From: Amphibalanus amphitrite
Taxonomy: Eukaryota > Arthropoda > Thecostraca > Balanomorpha > Balanidae
Direction: 5' to 3'
Length of the DNA: 64,000 bases
Assembly: GCF_019059575.1 (NCBI RefSeq)
Contig: NW_024881785.1
Coordinates: 124,001 to 188,000 of the forward strand
Below are positions 50,654 to 59,584 of the stretch, in pieces. The stretch's first letter is position 1. The number at the start of each line of letters is the position of its first letter. The translations under genes and the position numbers were made by a program. The notes beneath the pieces were generated by a model, which was not told the DNA's origin, searched no databases, and saw only the letters and a program-made list of their open reading frames with translations.

Positions 50654-52379
50654 CTGCAGAAAAGAAAGGTAATGCATAAGGTACAAACATTATCTGCTGA
50701 AACAGCCCCTTCTGTTTGCTGTTATTAAACTTTTAACATAACAACATGTATTCCATGTATATTACATTTGTTGAAGTAAAATACTGCCAGCTATTTCAAA
50801 ACCAGAAAATGAAATTATATTGTGGCATAATTCACATGCTCAGCTATCAGTATCAAATAATAAATTAATTTAAAATTAGGCATATTCTATATAACACATT
50901 CATAGAATATTCTACTTCACGTCACAAGGACTCACAATCTATCTGTTGGGTGTTTGATTGACGCATTAACTAAGTTTGTCTTAGGTTTTATTATTGCAAA
51001 AAATTCATATTGCATTATTGTATCAAAATACTGCCAGCAATAACAAAACAAGAACATGAAATGTCAATGAGCAAGACGCCTTTCCTAAAAATGGATTACT
51101 TTGAAAATAATTTTAGTTTCTTTTAAGGAAAAGGAGAAATGATTATCAGGTAATTATCAAAACCACTCAACCAGCAAGTGGCTGGGTGGTTTCACAGCAA
51201 ACATCAAGCCAAAACATATGCTTACATTTATCTAACAATTGAGCCATTTGACTACACAAGTATATGTGAGCAAAATAAGAATCCAATTATCCAATGTTGA
51301 CTTCCTTGCAAAGTTTATGCCTTATTTTATGAAAATGTGTCACTAGAATATGATACGTATCATCGAATATTATTTAATTTACGATTTATTTCGATCGGAA
51401 CGCACATGGAGTTCCGCGCCATTTTCGTCGACGATAAATATGATCGTGTTTCATGAAGAGATAAGGGGTTTCAATGGTCTTTCAAAGCAATAATTTGATG
51501 CAAAAATTTGTAGGAAATAATATAAAGCTGGTTCAAATGGCCATCAACCACTTAAAACACCGAAAATACTCACAACTCCGTCCCGACGACCACGCAGCTC
51601 CGCGCACGCCGTCTACTGGCATAATGCCAAAACTGCTGTCACAGCAGAAATGTTTTTTTTTCTCGATTGCAATTGTGGAATTATTTATTAAACAGAAGAT
51701 GATCTTTCCGAAAAACCGACTGATTTCATACACAGATGCATGGAAAATAAAAAATCCCGGTAAGTTTATTTGTATTGTTTTGTCGATTTTGACATGCTCC
51801 TAGTTTGCAGCCATATTTCGATATGTTCTACAGGGACTTCAGAATTATTTCAGGACCAATCTTTTCCTCATTCATTTTCCCGTCGATCATGAAATTTTTA
51901 GAGCGGAACAATTAGTTTCCAGGCGGTCCGAGCGGTTTTCGTGAGAAGGGTGCAAAAATCGGCGTCATTTTTAGAGCCTCGACACCAGCTCAACACAGGA
52001 CCCTATGGGAGACGGTGAAGTAGCGGGAGCAATAAATAGAGCGCTCTAATTTTAGCTTATTTCCCTGGTGTGTCACCGACTGATGAGGGACGATAAAGCA
52101 CAGAAGGAAATAGTTAAATAGCCATTTTAATGGTTATAATTGACTGAATCCAATTCATGTGCCTACGTATGGATTGGATTTTAGATTTCAATTTATCAGT
52201 ACATGGATTTGGATTATTTGAGGTGAGACGTGCAGAATGTTCATACCTACCTTCAAGGGCGGAGAATTGTTGGGGGTGCATTTCTTGTTTGAATGTATAA
52301 TTTTCTGCATTCAGGATGGTTATCGGGATAACAAAGGCCACTTGGCCTGGTGGACCTATTCTCACCGAGCTCTTAGCTG

Positions 52380-52955
52380 GTTGGACTAGTGTGGCTCTAA
52401 GGGATAGGGAGTGTTGTACATGACCGTCTTCCAGTGGCGGTCTAGTCGGGCCTTGAACTGGTTGAGGGTTTCGGCACACACATGGTCTCAGTCTGGGAGT
52501 GTGATCCAGTTGTTGACTACTCACACACTCAACATGTTCCACTGAACGAGTGTCCGCACCCTGCGTTTCTTGAACTTCCACTTGTGCCCTCTCGTTCTTG
52601 TCGAGTCGTGCCTTGTCAGGATCTCAGCAACCAGCACAGGGGCGTAGGAGCCACAGGGGGGGCATGTGCCCCCCCCCCAACCGCAGAGCCGTGGGGCATT
52701 GCCCCCATAACTTCACGGTAAAAAGATGCATTTCGAGACAAAAATGGCATGGCATTGCACCTTGCGATGCGAGCCAGCGTCCCTACGTTCAGTAAAGCAC
52801 ATTTCCGTCTAATGAAGGAGCCTTTTGGGCAGGTAGGACACCTTTTCTCATCACTGGCGCACTAGCAGACCGAATTTTGCCCCCACAGCTGAAAGCAAGT
52901 TCCTACGCCCCTGAACCAGCAGGTCGTAGAGCAGGTGTCCTGACCTAGAGCAGGT
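52380..52955 (-). pseudogene. LINE (CR1/L2/Jockey-like) reverse-transcriptase 3' end, split by a MITE
   Basis: The minus strand reads ...GHLLYDLLV, then (after the MITE at 52637-52913 is skipped) AEILTRHDSTRTRGHKWKFK and ...RTLVQWNMLSV, stop, VVNNWITLPD, stop, DHVCAETLNQFKARLDRHWK, ending at a TAG at 52386-52388. The order TRGH-K-[KR]x-R, VVN-W-LP and NxFKxRLDxHW is the standard C-terminus of non-LTR retrotransposon ORF2 proteins that end after the reverse-transcriptase domain. Two in-frame stops and the lack of upstream reverse-transcriptase motifs show a dead 5'-truncated copy. The MITE is younger, since its target duplication is made of LINE sequence. Confidence 0.85.
52637..52913. mobile_element. 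hAT-type MITE nested in the LINE fragment
   Basis: A 277-bp element with perfect 13-bp inverted ends CAGGGGCGTAGGA and an exact 8-bp target duplication AACCAGCA (52629-52636 and 52914-52921). The interior has the GGGGGGGCATGTGCCCCCCC self-complementary segment near the left end. It carries no coding capacity. Confidence 0.93.
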
Positions 52956-53105
52956 TTATTAGTTATTACTCATTGTTTACCTAAAATCCTACTAAGTTAA
53001 TCTAAATTAGGTACGTACTCCCTTCTCATCTAAAGCAGCTAAAGTAATTTGGTGGGGTACCTAATGAGGAGTTTAGGTGAGCCAAAGAAATATATCCAGT
53101 AACAA

Positions 53106-53281
53106 CATTGGCGGATCTAGCTAGTGACTAAGGGAGGGGCCAAAACGGGCCAAAGTAGGGGCCTTATACATGTAGCAATATACCTAAAGCATTGGGTTCG
53201 GTTTGCAAAGGGAGGGGTCAAATCCCACTTTGGCCCCGCCACTGCTGGATTTTGGCCCGTTGCCCCCTGGATCCGCTAGTG
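53106..53281. mobile_element. short hAT-type MITE
   Basis: A 176-bp element with imperfect inverted ends (CATTGGCGGATCTAG and CACTAGCGGATCCAG) and an exact 8-bp target duplication AGTAACAA (53098-53105 and 53282-53289). It has the same CA...GCG end type and duplication length as the elements at 36226 and 52637, but a different interior. Confidence 0.9.
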
Positions 53282-53512
53282 AGTAACAATCTATATCTGT
53301 AAGAAGCTTGAGTTTGAGGGCTTCGGGTACCTGATTGCAAAATCAGGAACACCCACAGACACAGCCAAAATCCAGACAGCCAACTTTCAATTGGCTGTCT
53401 GGCACTGGGAGCAAATGGTCATTTTTTATGCATCCAAGGTCCTGGATGACAAATCAATATTTTGATGCAAAGTGGGGGGGGGGGGGGGGCTTGTCATAGG
53501 CATCTTGGTTAA

Positions 53513-54005
53513 AGGGACCCTCCCACCTTCTAAAATGTTATTAAAACCAGTTAAATTGTGCCCGACTTTATAGATTGGATGCCCAGGAACATGGTTCTGG
53601 CATTTATTTTTCATTAAACATCTCAGGCTTCCCATATCCCAAACACAAACTTTCAAATATGTGAGTCACAGCCTAAAATTCTCCCTTCCCCAGGCCACAT
53701 TACTGTCATAAAGCTGATTCTTTTTAATCTGTAGGCACCACAGCAAAGCTCAGACCAAGTTTTAATTGATTTTCCACGAACAAGCCCATCTAAATCAGAA
53801 TGACTAAATGAGGTGACGTCACACTAACGGTCGCTCCGTGTTGAAGATAGGACCTTAGCTAAGGTCTTTTTTTGAAGCATCAGATGGAGTTTTCTCCTAA
53901 ACTATGGAACTGTGGGAGTTCAAGACAATTTTTTCTGCCTTTTTGCCAGATTGTCCTCAACTTGGCTATCCCAACTCAAACCCCATGTTTAGGTGGGAGG
54001 TCCCT
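53513..54005. mobile_element. TTAA-flanked MITE (Kolobok- or piggyBac-type)
   Basis: A 493-bp noncoding element with inverted ends AGGGACC(C)TCCCACC, differing by one inserted C, and TTAA on both sides (53509-53512 and 54006-54009). TTAA duplication is shared by the Kolobok and piggyBac superfamilies. The AGGG start makes Kolobok somewhat more likely. No transposase is encoded. Confidence 0.85.
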
Positions 54006-54279
54006 TTAAGGATCAAAATATTGACTCACTTTTCAGACAGCTTTGTATTTCAGGTAGATGGGTGCCACAGAAGCTTCCTGGTTGACAACTCCAATATTAC
54101 CATTCAACGCGCAATCGTCCACTCCACACAATTTTCTTGATCCAAACTTTTGAGCAAATGAAATGGATGGCTGTGATGAGCATCGTTATATATACTATGT
54201 AATACGAGAAGTAGTAGCCTTTGCTCATATTAATGTTCAAATAATGCACAAAATTGGATATATTAAAATAATACTGATA

Positions 54280-54301
54280 TTTCGCCTTGCGGCATCATCA
54301 G
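54280..54301 (-). ncRNA. hammerhead-like core, left arm of fold-back 2
   Basis: Reverse complement of the right-arm motif, in exact mirror position about the centre of the palindrome. Confidence 0.3.
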
Positions 54302-54484
54302 AGTACACACATACAACTTTAGGTTTAACAAAATGCAAGAAAGAAAGAGACACGTGCGACTTTACCACGGGAACAAACGCCAGCCGATAGTCTGACTAAC
54401 GGCTGGCGTTTGTTCCCGTGGTAAAGTCGCACGTGTCTCTTTCTTTCTTGCATTTTGTTAAACCTAAAGTTGTATGTGTGTACT

Positions 54485-54506
54485 CTGATGATGCCGCAAG
54501 GCGAAA
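54485..54506 (+). ncRNA. hammerhead-like core, right arm of fold-back 2
   Basis: CTGATGA (54485-54491), then a compact hairpin GCC-GCAA-GGC with a GNRA-type loop, then GAAA (54503-54506). This closely fits the CUGANGA / helix II / GAAA order of hammerhead ribozymes, apart from one unpaired T before the hairpin. Short hammerheads of this kind are known in Penelope-like terminal repeats. The cleavage triplet was not assigned. Confidence 0.4.
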
Positions 54507-54600
54507 TATCAGTATTATTTTAATATATCCAATTTTGTGCATTATTTGAACATTAATATGAGCAAAGGCTACTACTTCTCGTATTACATCCAAACTTTTG

Positions 54601-55192
54601 GGTCAACTTTGGAGTTTTCGGTTTTTGATTTATCATGTTTTTGTTTTGTTTCACAATTTTTCCCGTTTTTGAGTTACTGATTCTGTGTTTTTTTTTTACT
54701 GATTCTAGTGCATCATTATATTGTATTGGTGAAAACAAGGCAAGGCGCATATTTCAGGTGCAAAAAAAAAACGTTGCAGTACAACATGTAATGATGTAAC
54801 ACCGAACAGCCAGTCTCAGCGCTCTCTGGAATGGGGGGAGGGGTCAAATAGAAGCCTAACAGGTGTCTTAAAACGTATGATCTTGTAGACCTTCACATGC
54901 GCATTGTTTAACGAGACATGCTGATAGATTGAAATAGACTTTGCATTATTTTGTTTTCCATAGGTCCGAGAGAAATTCCATAAGCAACACAAGGTCATGA
55001 AGTTACATTATAGTCATTCTTCTGCTACAAATATCTAGTCATATGGATTGATGGAAGAAAATCCCATGTAACTAATCACCTACGCTTTATATTTATATTA
55101 ACGTTTTTTTTTTTAAAGAATACACAACTGATTGCAGTTTATGTGACCAAGTGGAACACCAACCATTGGCATGCTATTTTTGTCTTTCGCAG
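54601..55192. other. AT-rich noncoding DNA 5' of the first recognised exon
   Basis: AT-rich with T- and A-runs (54682-54697, 54762-54770, 55105-55114). It should be an intron or upstream sequence of the SAMD3-like gene, because the exon at 55193 starts with an acceptor and not a start codon. Confidence 0.5.
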
Positions 55193-55378
55193 AACGCTAC
55201 CCGTCAACTGATCATCAATAAATTCAAGAACAAACGACGTGGAGACGACTCCAAAGAGGTCACCGACAGAAAACGGCGGCGCTCCGGTGTACTGAACTAT
55301 CTGCCAGCGGACAAGGAGGACGAGGGATGCGGTGACCTGCGCTACAAACTCCGGCAAGGCATGCTGCGTGGAGCTGAG
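55193..55378 (+). CDS. SAMD3-like gene, first recognised exon
   Basis: 186 bp, phase 0 at both ends. Acceptor TTGTCTTTCGCAG, donor GAG|GTAAGA. It encodes a Lys/Arg-rich stretch followed by YLPADKEDEG and a predicted helix (LRYKLRQGMLRGAE). Confidence 0.75.
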
Positions 55379-58300
55379 GTAAGAATTCATACTATGATGG
55401 TTCTAATTTTAGTTATAAGTTCAGTGCCATCAACTGCGCCATGTGGTTTAGCCCCGTAATGAGAGGGGGTGGTTAAATAGACTATTTCGATTTGAAAAGC
55501 ATCCATCTGGGGATGTTAACTTCAGACACTTCTAAGAAACTTTCCAACACATCTTATTTTCCGATCTTCCAGAAAGAACTACCATGGCTACAAATGACTT
55601 ATCATGTTTCATGCCGCCTGGCCCGGCCCGACGGTGCCGGAAGGGCGGCCGGCCGGCCGACCGTCAGCTGAAATTTAAATTCATTGTCGAATTTCGTTCA
55701 CTTTATTACTAGAGGGCCTCACAAATAGACCAAAAGTGATATGTATCGATTCTAAAGAGCCTGGCATCGGAAAGAAAGCGTCCTCAATCGTCAAGGGAAC
55801 CACGCATAATCCGGCCAAAGGGAGCCTACCATGAATTATCGGGAAAAAACTGATACTTTCCGTCATTGTCTGGCAGTATGAGACAACTCCCTTCCCCCTG
55901 CCCCCTCACCCCGGTGGCACTCCCACCAACCGGTGCAGTCAATGCAAAAACGTATTTACGGTGCAGCGCCGGCGTCCACCGCCCGCTCGGCAAAAGGCGA
56001 CTATCACCCGCTCGGCAAAAGGCGACTATCAGCTGACGATCGGCCGGCCGGCCGCCCTTACGGCACCGTTGGGCCGGGCCAGGCGGCATGAAACATGAGG
56101 CCATGGTAGTTCTTTCTGGAAGATTGGAACATAAGATACATAGGCGTTGCCAGACTTTTTAGGTTGGGGGGGGGGGGAAATAAACCCACCTACCCCCTAA
56201 ATTAAGTTTCTCCTCGGATTTCGGCCACTTAATTTCGAAAATGTTGGAAAATACAAAAAAACAATCGGGACAAAACAGGTGTCTTTCTTCACCAGTTTTT
56301 GCTCAGAAATCCACTGGTGCCATTTATTTTTCCATTCGACCCCTAGAAGTCCCCAAAATTGCATTTGAAAATCTGACGTCATATTTTAGGATGATTTTGG
56401 AGATTAAAACGGGTCATTTGGGGATCAGATATAGAGCTATCGATTTGAAATTTGATGTTTGACACAATAGAGGTGTATAACATATATTCCGATTCCTGAA
56501 ATTTTTGGATTTTATTGGCATTTTCTTCTTTTTTTGGGGGGGGGGGACAAAATAAAAAAAGTAAAAAATCGGAGGTAGCCATGTTGTAGGGCTAGCAATT
56601 CTACATTTACGCTATTTTCGTTTGCAATTCCATTTCTAAATGTGACTTTGAGAGACTCTCAAACAAATGCCGGATTTCGTCTAAAAATCGAGCAACATGA
56701 CGTCGGAAATTGGCTTTATCTAAAAAATTGTCAACGAATTAGAAAAAAAAACAAATATCCATCATGTGCGCAATGGTTCCATAAGAAAATCAAGTTTCAA
56801 CTCGATATCTCCAGGCGTTTGGCCATGGCACACAAAAACCTGGGGGGGGGGCTTCTCAGCCCCCCCCCCCTCCCCCCCCGCCAGGAATAGGATTAACCGC
56901 ACTGTCTCCTCGAACTGTCTATCTGTCTCCTCGATCCTTATAAATTTATCGTCGTCTCAATCATTGTGGTGAAACAAATGCAGCTGTCGGAGGTATTCTA
57001 TGTCTACCGTATGTTGGATATGGAACGACACCTAGTATGTACCCTACAGTGCTGAAATGGCCTACATTTTGGCCGAAATTGCGTCTTTCTATCAAAATAG
57101 CAAAACACAAACACGCCACTAATAAAATAATTATTCCAAAACCAAGATCCAGTGGTACCGAACAGTTAACTTTGATTTTGAAATCACAAACTTGTTTTCT
57201 GACGATACCCTCCCAGTCCGCATCCATCTCCTGCAATCCACAAAGGCTGTCACAAAACTACTTCGTGCATTCTTGCAAAGCGTTTTCCTGTGACAGAAAG
57301 GTAAGCTGGCGATCACTGGTTTATATTGGTGAAATGGGTCTTTTTACTCCCACAGCTTGATGAAGCGATGTCGAAGACGTTTGCGGACAGAAGGATCCTG
57401 GTGGTGACGAAGAGGCTATCCGTACCCAAGCTGAAGAAGCTCTACCCTGCCCTCTTTCAGGAAATGGAGGTATGTCTCTCGCCCTCTCGCTCTCATTCTC
57501 GCTCACTTGGTAGTGGTTGTGCTTATGCTACATCGTGCCACGCTTTGTTTTGTAGTGTTCATGAAATTTATGGTTTTATCATCTCTTAGATGTTGGGAGT
57601 GAAACTTCCTACCAGGGTTTTGCTCCACCCACCCATGAGTCGAGTCAAATTTGACTCGACTCTAACTCAAATGAGTCGAGTCGGAGTTGAGTCCAGTGTC
57701 AGAAAAGTGATCCCTTTCTATTTTTTCCGAACTTGGAAGTTTTGTTCCGTCAAAAAGTTCTACTGTAAAGAATGACAAGTTTTATTCTGCGAGTATCAAA
57801 GTTGATAATGAATCAAAGTCATATAATGAAACAAAGTATGTAGCATGCTAATTGATAGTTATCCACGGGCTACCCATAAACGTTTGCTATTTTCACTTCC
57901 TCGTTTCTTAGATGGTGTCGACTTATTTCATTGGTAACTCTAGATTTTATTTCCATGTCATATAATAAAGACGTATTTATTTGTTGCAGATCTGGGCGGA
58001 GCTTGCCCGAATCAGGGGCGGTGGATCGACCAAGGAGAATGAGCTGGAGAGGGCGCGTGAGAACCTTTCCAAGGTGCTCACAAAGTTCCAAGTCTGTGAA
58101 ACGAATGGTACGTTATTGTGAATTTACGGTTAACAATTTCGTGGATCTCGAGTCAAAAGTGCATTTTAGTGCCAGTGTTCTTCTAGTTCGGCTACTTGCC
58201 TCTTCCATCGCCGTACTTCAAATTTGAAGTTTGACTCTAGGCTTATACAAAGACTTGCCCAAGAGGTACCTACATGGTCGTTTGTCCATTTCCCCTTTTT

Positions 58301-58915
58301 CTCCCGCACCTATTAACGCAGTCAGAGCCCACTGGAAAGACAATCGGACAAAGTTTATTAACGGATCTACGTTAGCCATATTTGGGGTATCTATAAAGAT
58401 TGGATGGTGGTTGGTGGCGCTTTGGCTCCCTCATTGCATGATAATGTTCTTACCAGTTTTTAGTTTGTGGTAGGATAATGAAAAATATAAACGAAACGTC
58501 GGATTGTCTTTTGAAAAAAAAACGAGCTATTGTGTGTGCAGTTTGTATTTTACGGCATGACAGTGTTGCATTGGTAACTGACATGCGTGTCTATGTGTGT
58601 CTGTGTGTTTTAGAAGCTGCGCTGGAGCATGTCCTCATCGAACTTCGCGAGGAAGACGCTCTTTACGCGGCACCGACGGCCGGAGGTCCAATGGTTATAT
58701 GGCGTGATGTCCTCTGGGTCGAGGGAGAGAAGGTAGCTGAATTTGAGATACTGAACAAGATCGACCAGTTCCTCACATGGGGTGCTGCGTTCTCGGTGTT
58801 CGCTCAAAAGCCGACCAAGAAAAGCACGCGGTGCTCCGCATACCTGGCAACCGTTATGGTTCTCCAAACAGACGTGCTGAAGCCCCCGAAAGGCCTGGAG
58901 CGTATCACTCAGTAA
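55193..58915 (+). CDS. SAMD3-like protein gene, four recognised exons, 5' end missing
   Basis: Exons 55193-55378, 57356-57469, 57990-58107 and 58614-58915 join without frame breaks to give about 240 residues. Order of blocks: a basic segment (FKNKRRGDDSKEVTDRKRRR) that may be a nuclear localisation signal; YLPADKEDEG; AMSKTFADRRILV; LKKLYPALF; IWAELARI; ALEHVLIELREED; and a C-terminal segment with YLATVMVL. The series M-x2-TF-x2-RR ... YPALF ... E-x2-RI ... L-x2-L is what I recall from the C-terminal part of proteins annotated 'sterile alpha motif domain-containing protein 3-like', which are multi-copy in fish and invertebrates and of unknown function. The SAM domain itself is not in the window. 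Introns are 1977, 520 and 506 bp with GT/AG ends. The start is unknown. Confidence 0.72.
55551..56137. mobile_element. MITE with about 120-bp inverted repeats in the first intron
   Basis: The left end (55551 to about 55672) and the right end (about 56018-56137) are long inverted repeats sharing CTTCCAGAAAGAACTACCATGG and a GC-rich core CGGCCGGCCGGCCGCCCTT. A 14-bp segment next to CCATGG is present only in the left arm. The interior has a direct duplication of about 25 bp (CCGCTCGGCAAAAGGCGACT...) at 55981-56030. The target duplication is unclear because another element abuts the right end. No coding capacity. Confidence 0.8.
56139..56890. mobile_element. degenerate hAT-related repeat remnant
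   Basis: Begins CATAGGCGTTGCCAG, like the CATAGGCG end of the element at 36226-36488, and shares a similar internal stretch (TTTCTCCTCGGATTTCGGCC against TTTCTCACCGGTTTTAGGCC). It contains long G and C runs at 56166-56178, 56536-56546 and 56842-56878. No matching right end or target duplication was found. It sits in the first intron of the SAMD3-like gene directly after the preceding MITE. Confidence 0.45.
57356..57469 (+). CDS. SAMD3-like gene, second recognised exon
   Basis: 114 bp, phase 0 at both ends. Acceptor CTTTTTACTCCCACAG, donor GAG|GTATGT. It encodes AMSKTFADRRILVV and LKKLYPALFQEME, the best family match in the gene. Confidence 0.8.
57640..57700. repeat. GACTCGA-rich self-complementary segment
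   Basis: Inverted and direct copies of ACTCGACTC/GAGTCGAGT words within the second intron, e.g. GAGTCGAGTCAAATTTGACT. It can fold into a hairpin. A diffuse repeat common in invertebrate introns; no function inferred. Confidence 0.55.
57990..58107 (+). CDS. SAMD3-like gene, third recognised exon
   Basis: 118 bp, enters in phase 0 and leaves in phase 1. Acceptor TATTTGTTGCAG, donor AATG|GTACGT. It encodes IWAELARIRGGGSTKENELE and a predicted amphipathic helix (RARENLSKVLTKFQ). Confidence 0.78.
58614..58915 (+). CDS. SAMD3-like gene, last recognised exon
   Basis: Acceptor TGTGTGTTTTAG. The phase-1 base from the previous exon completes GAA, and 100 codons follow to TAA at 58913-58915. The sequence at the end, CACTCA|GTAAGC, is also a fair splice donor, so the frame may continue in a further exon and the stop may be only apparent. 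The C-terminal segment ends YLATVMVLQTDVLKPPKGLE. Confidence 0.75.
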
Positions 58916-59360
58916 GCGTCAAGCTCAGTAGATTCGTGTCGCCTGACTGTCCATCTGAGGCCCGACTGAGTCGGGTAAGACTTACCTTTTTCCGTCTTGC
59001 GGAACTTCTTCACTGTCAGTGGGCCGAGATAGTCGTGTGTTGAAAGGTCGTCTCATGTCGACTCTCGCCTCTGGCAGGTCAGCCATCCTGGGTAGCTGAG
59101 GGGTGGCTCTGCGGTTGCGGCAGAACGCACACTTCTGTTGACACACTTCTGTTCACACTTCTGTTGACACGAAATGACAACAGATGTGCTGTCATTTCGG
59201 TTTGTGTCGTGTTTTTTTTTTTTTTTAATAAAGTCGTTCGCCAAAAACAGTTGTTTTCTCAAGGGTGTGCAGTTACACTCATTACGCGGGGAGCCGTGGG
59301 ACGGGTGTTGGAAAGTACCCGCGGGAGAGGTGTTTAAGCGCAGGTGTAACCCACAACGCA
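58916..59360 (+). other. probable 3' UTR and downstream DNA of the SAMD3-like gene
   Basis: Contains three imperfect CACTTCTGTTGACA-type repeats (59131-59170), a hairpin with a 10-bp stem (CGAAATGACA at 59170-59179 with TGTCATTTCG at 59190-59199), a T-run at 59212-59226 and AATAAA at 59227-59232. Confidence 0.55.
59227..59232 (+). terminator. AATAAA polyadenylation signal candidate
   Basis: A canonical hexamer 312 bp after the TAA of the SAMD3-like gene. It follows a T-run, which could instead be the reverse of an A-tail from a retroposed fragment. Confidence 0.45.
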
Positions 59361-59584
59361 GGTGTAGACAGTAGGTGCTTAAATTCGATGCCGGTGTAGA
59401 CAGTAGGTGTTGATACTCGATGCGGGTGTAAACAGTGGGCGTTGATACTCGATGGGGGTGTAAGCAGTGGGCGTTGATACTCGATGGGGGTGTAAACAGT
59501 GGGTGTTAATACTTAATGCGGGTGTAAACATCGAGCGTTGATACTCGATGCGCGTGTAAACATTGGGTGTTGATACCTGATGCA
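59361..59584 (+). repeat. 32-bp minisatellite, seven copies
   Basis: Seven contiguous 32-bp units with shared core GGTGTAAACAGTGGGCGTTG followed by ATACTCGATGSG. Outer copies are more diverged. Length is constant, with no indels between units. Confidence 0.92.

Larger units (their letters stand above)
49057..52082. mobile_element. 3-kb DNA transposon with 59-bp terminal inverted repeats
   Basis: The left end (49057-49115) and the reverse complement of the right end (52024-52082) match at about 56 of 59 positions. They start CAGTYGGTGACAYACCAGGG and end in ATTTATTGCTCCYGC. ATGA flanks both sides (49053-49056 and 52083-52086), a possible 4-bp target duplication. No transposase was recognised, so the superfamily is unassigned. 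The AT-rich interior includes a short minus-strand splice-bounded frame (50500-50653) and a GC-richer patch with an ATG followed by a GTGAGT donor (minus, 51574-51622). These may be decayed transposase exons or unrelated. The basonuclin candidate exon 49313-49366 also lies inside these limits. Confidence 0.78.
54140..54600. mobile_element. Penelope-like fold-back element (copy 2)
   Basis: A palindrome from 54197 to 54589: arms of 190 bp (54197-54386 and 54400-54589) appear identical in inverse orientation around a 13-bp spacer. A 13-bp direct repeat ATCCAAACTTTTG lies at 54140-54152 and 54588-54600. As in copy 1, one side has a tail (44 bp, 54153-54196) between duplication and arm and the other has none. 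Each arm includes a hammerhead-like CTGATGA...GAAA core. The arms show no visible divergence, so insertion or gene conversion is recent. Frames on both strands give the same peptide because of the palindrome and are not genes. Confidence 0.75.

Noticed and set aside
51574-51622. Minus-strand ATG exon (MPVDGVRGAAWSSGRS) with a GTGAGT donor as first exon of the transposon gene
   Set aside because: Its phase-1 donor would create a stop when joined to the exon at 50653, and no intermediate exon was found. It is kept only as a note in the transposon entry.
54163-54593. Paired plus and minus frames encoding the same 65-residue peptide
   Set aside because: They are the two arms of the fold-back palindrome. 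The identity follows from the inverted repeat and not from duplicated genes.
57037-57300. Possible extra exon ending AAAG|GTAAGC before the second SAMD3-like exon
   Set aside because: The donor is good, but the exons at 55193-55378 and 57356-57469 already join in phase. The peptide is not family-like and no acceptor with the right phase was evident.
59361-59584. CRISPR-like array
   Set aside because: The 32-bp units are contiguous without spacers, in a eukaryotic context. It is a minisatellite.
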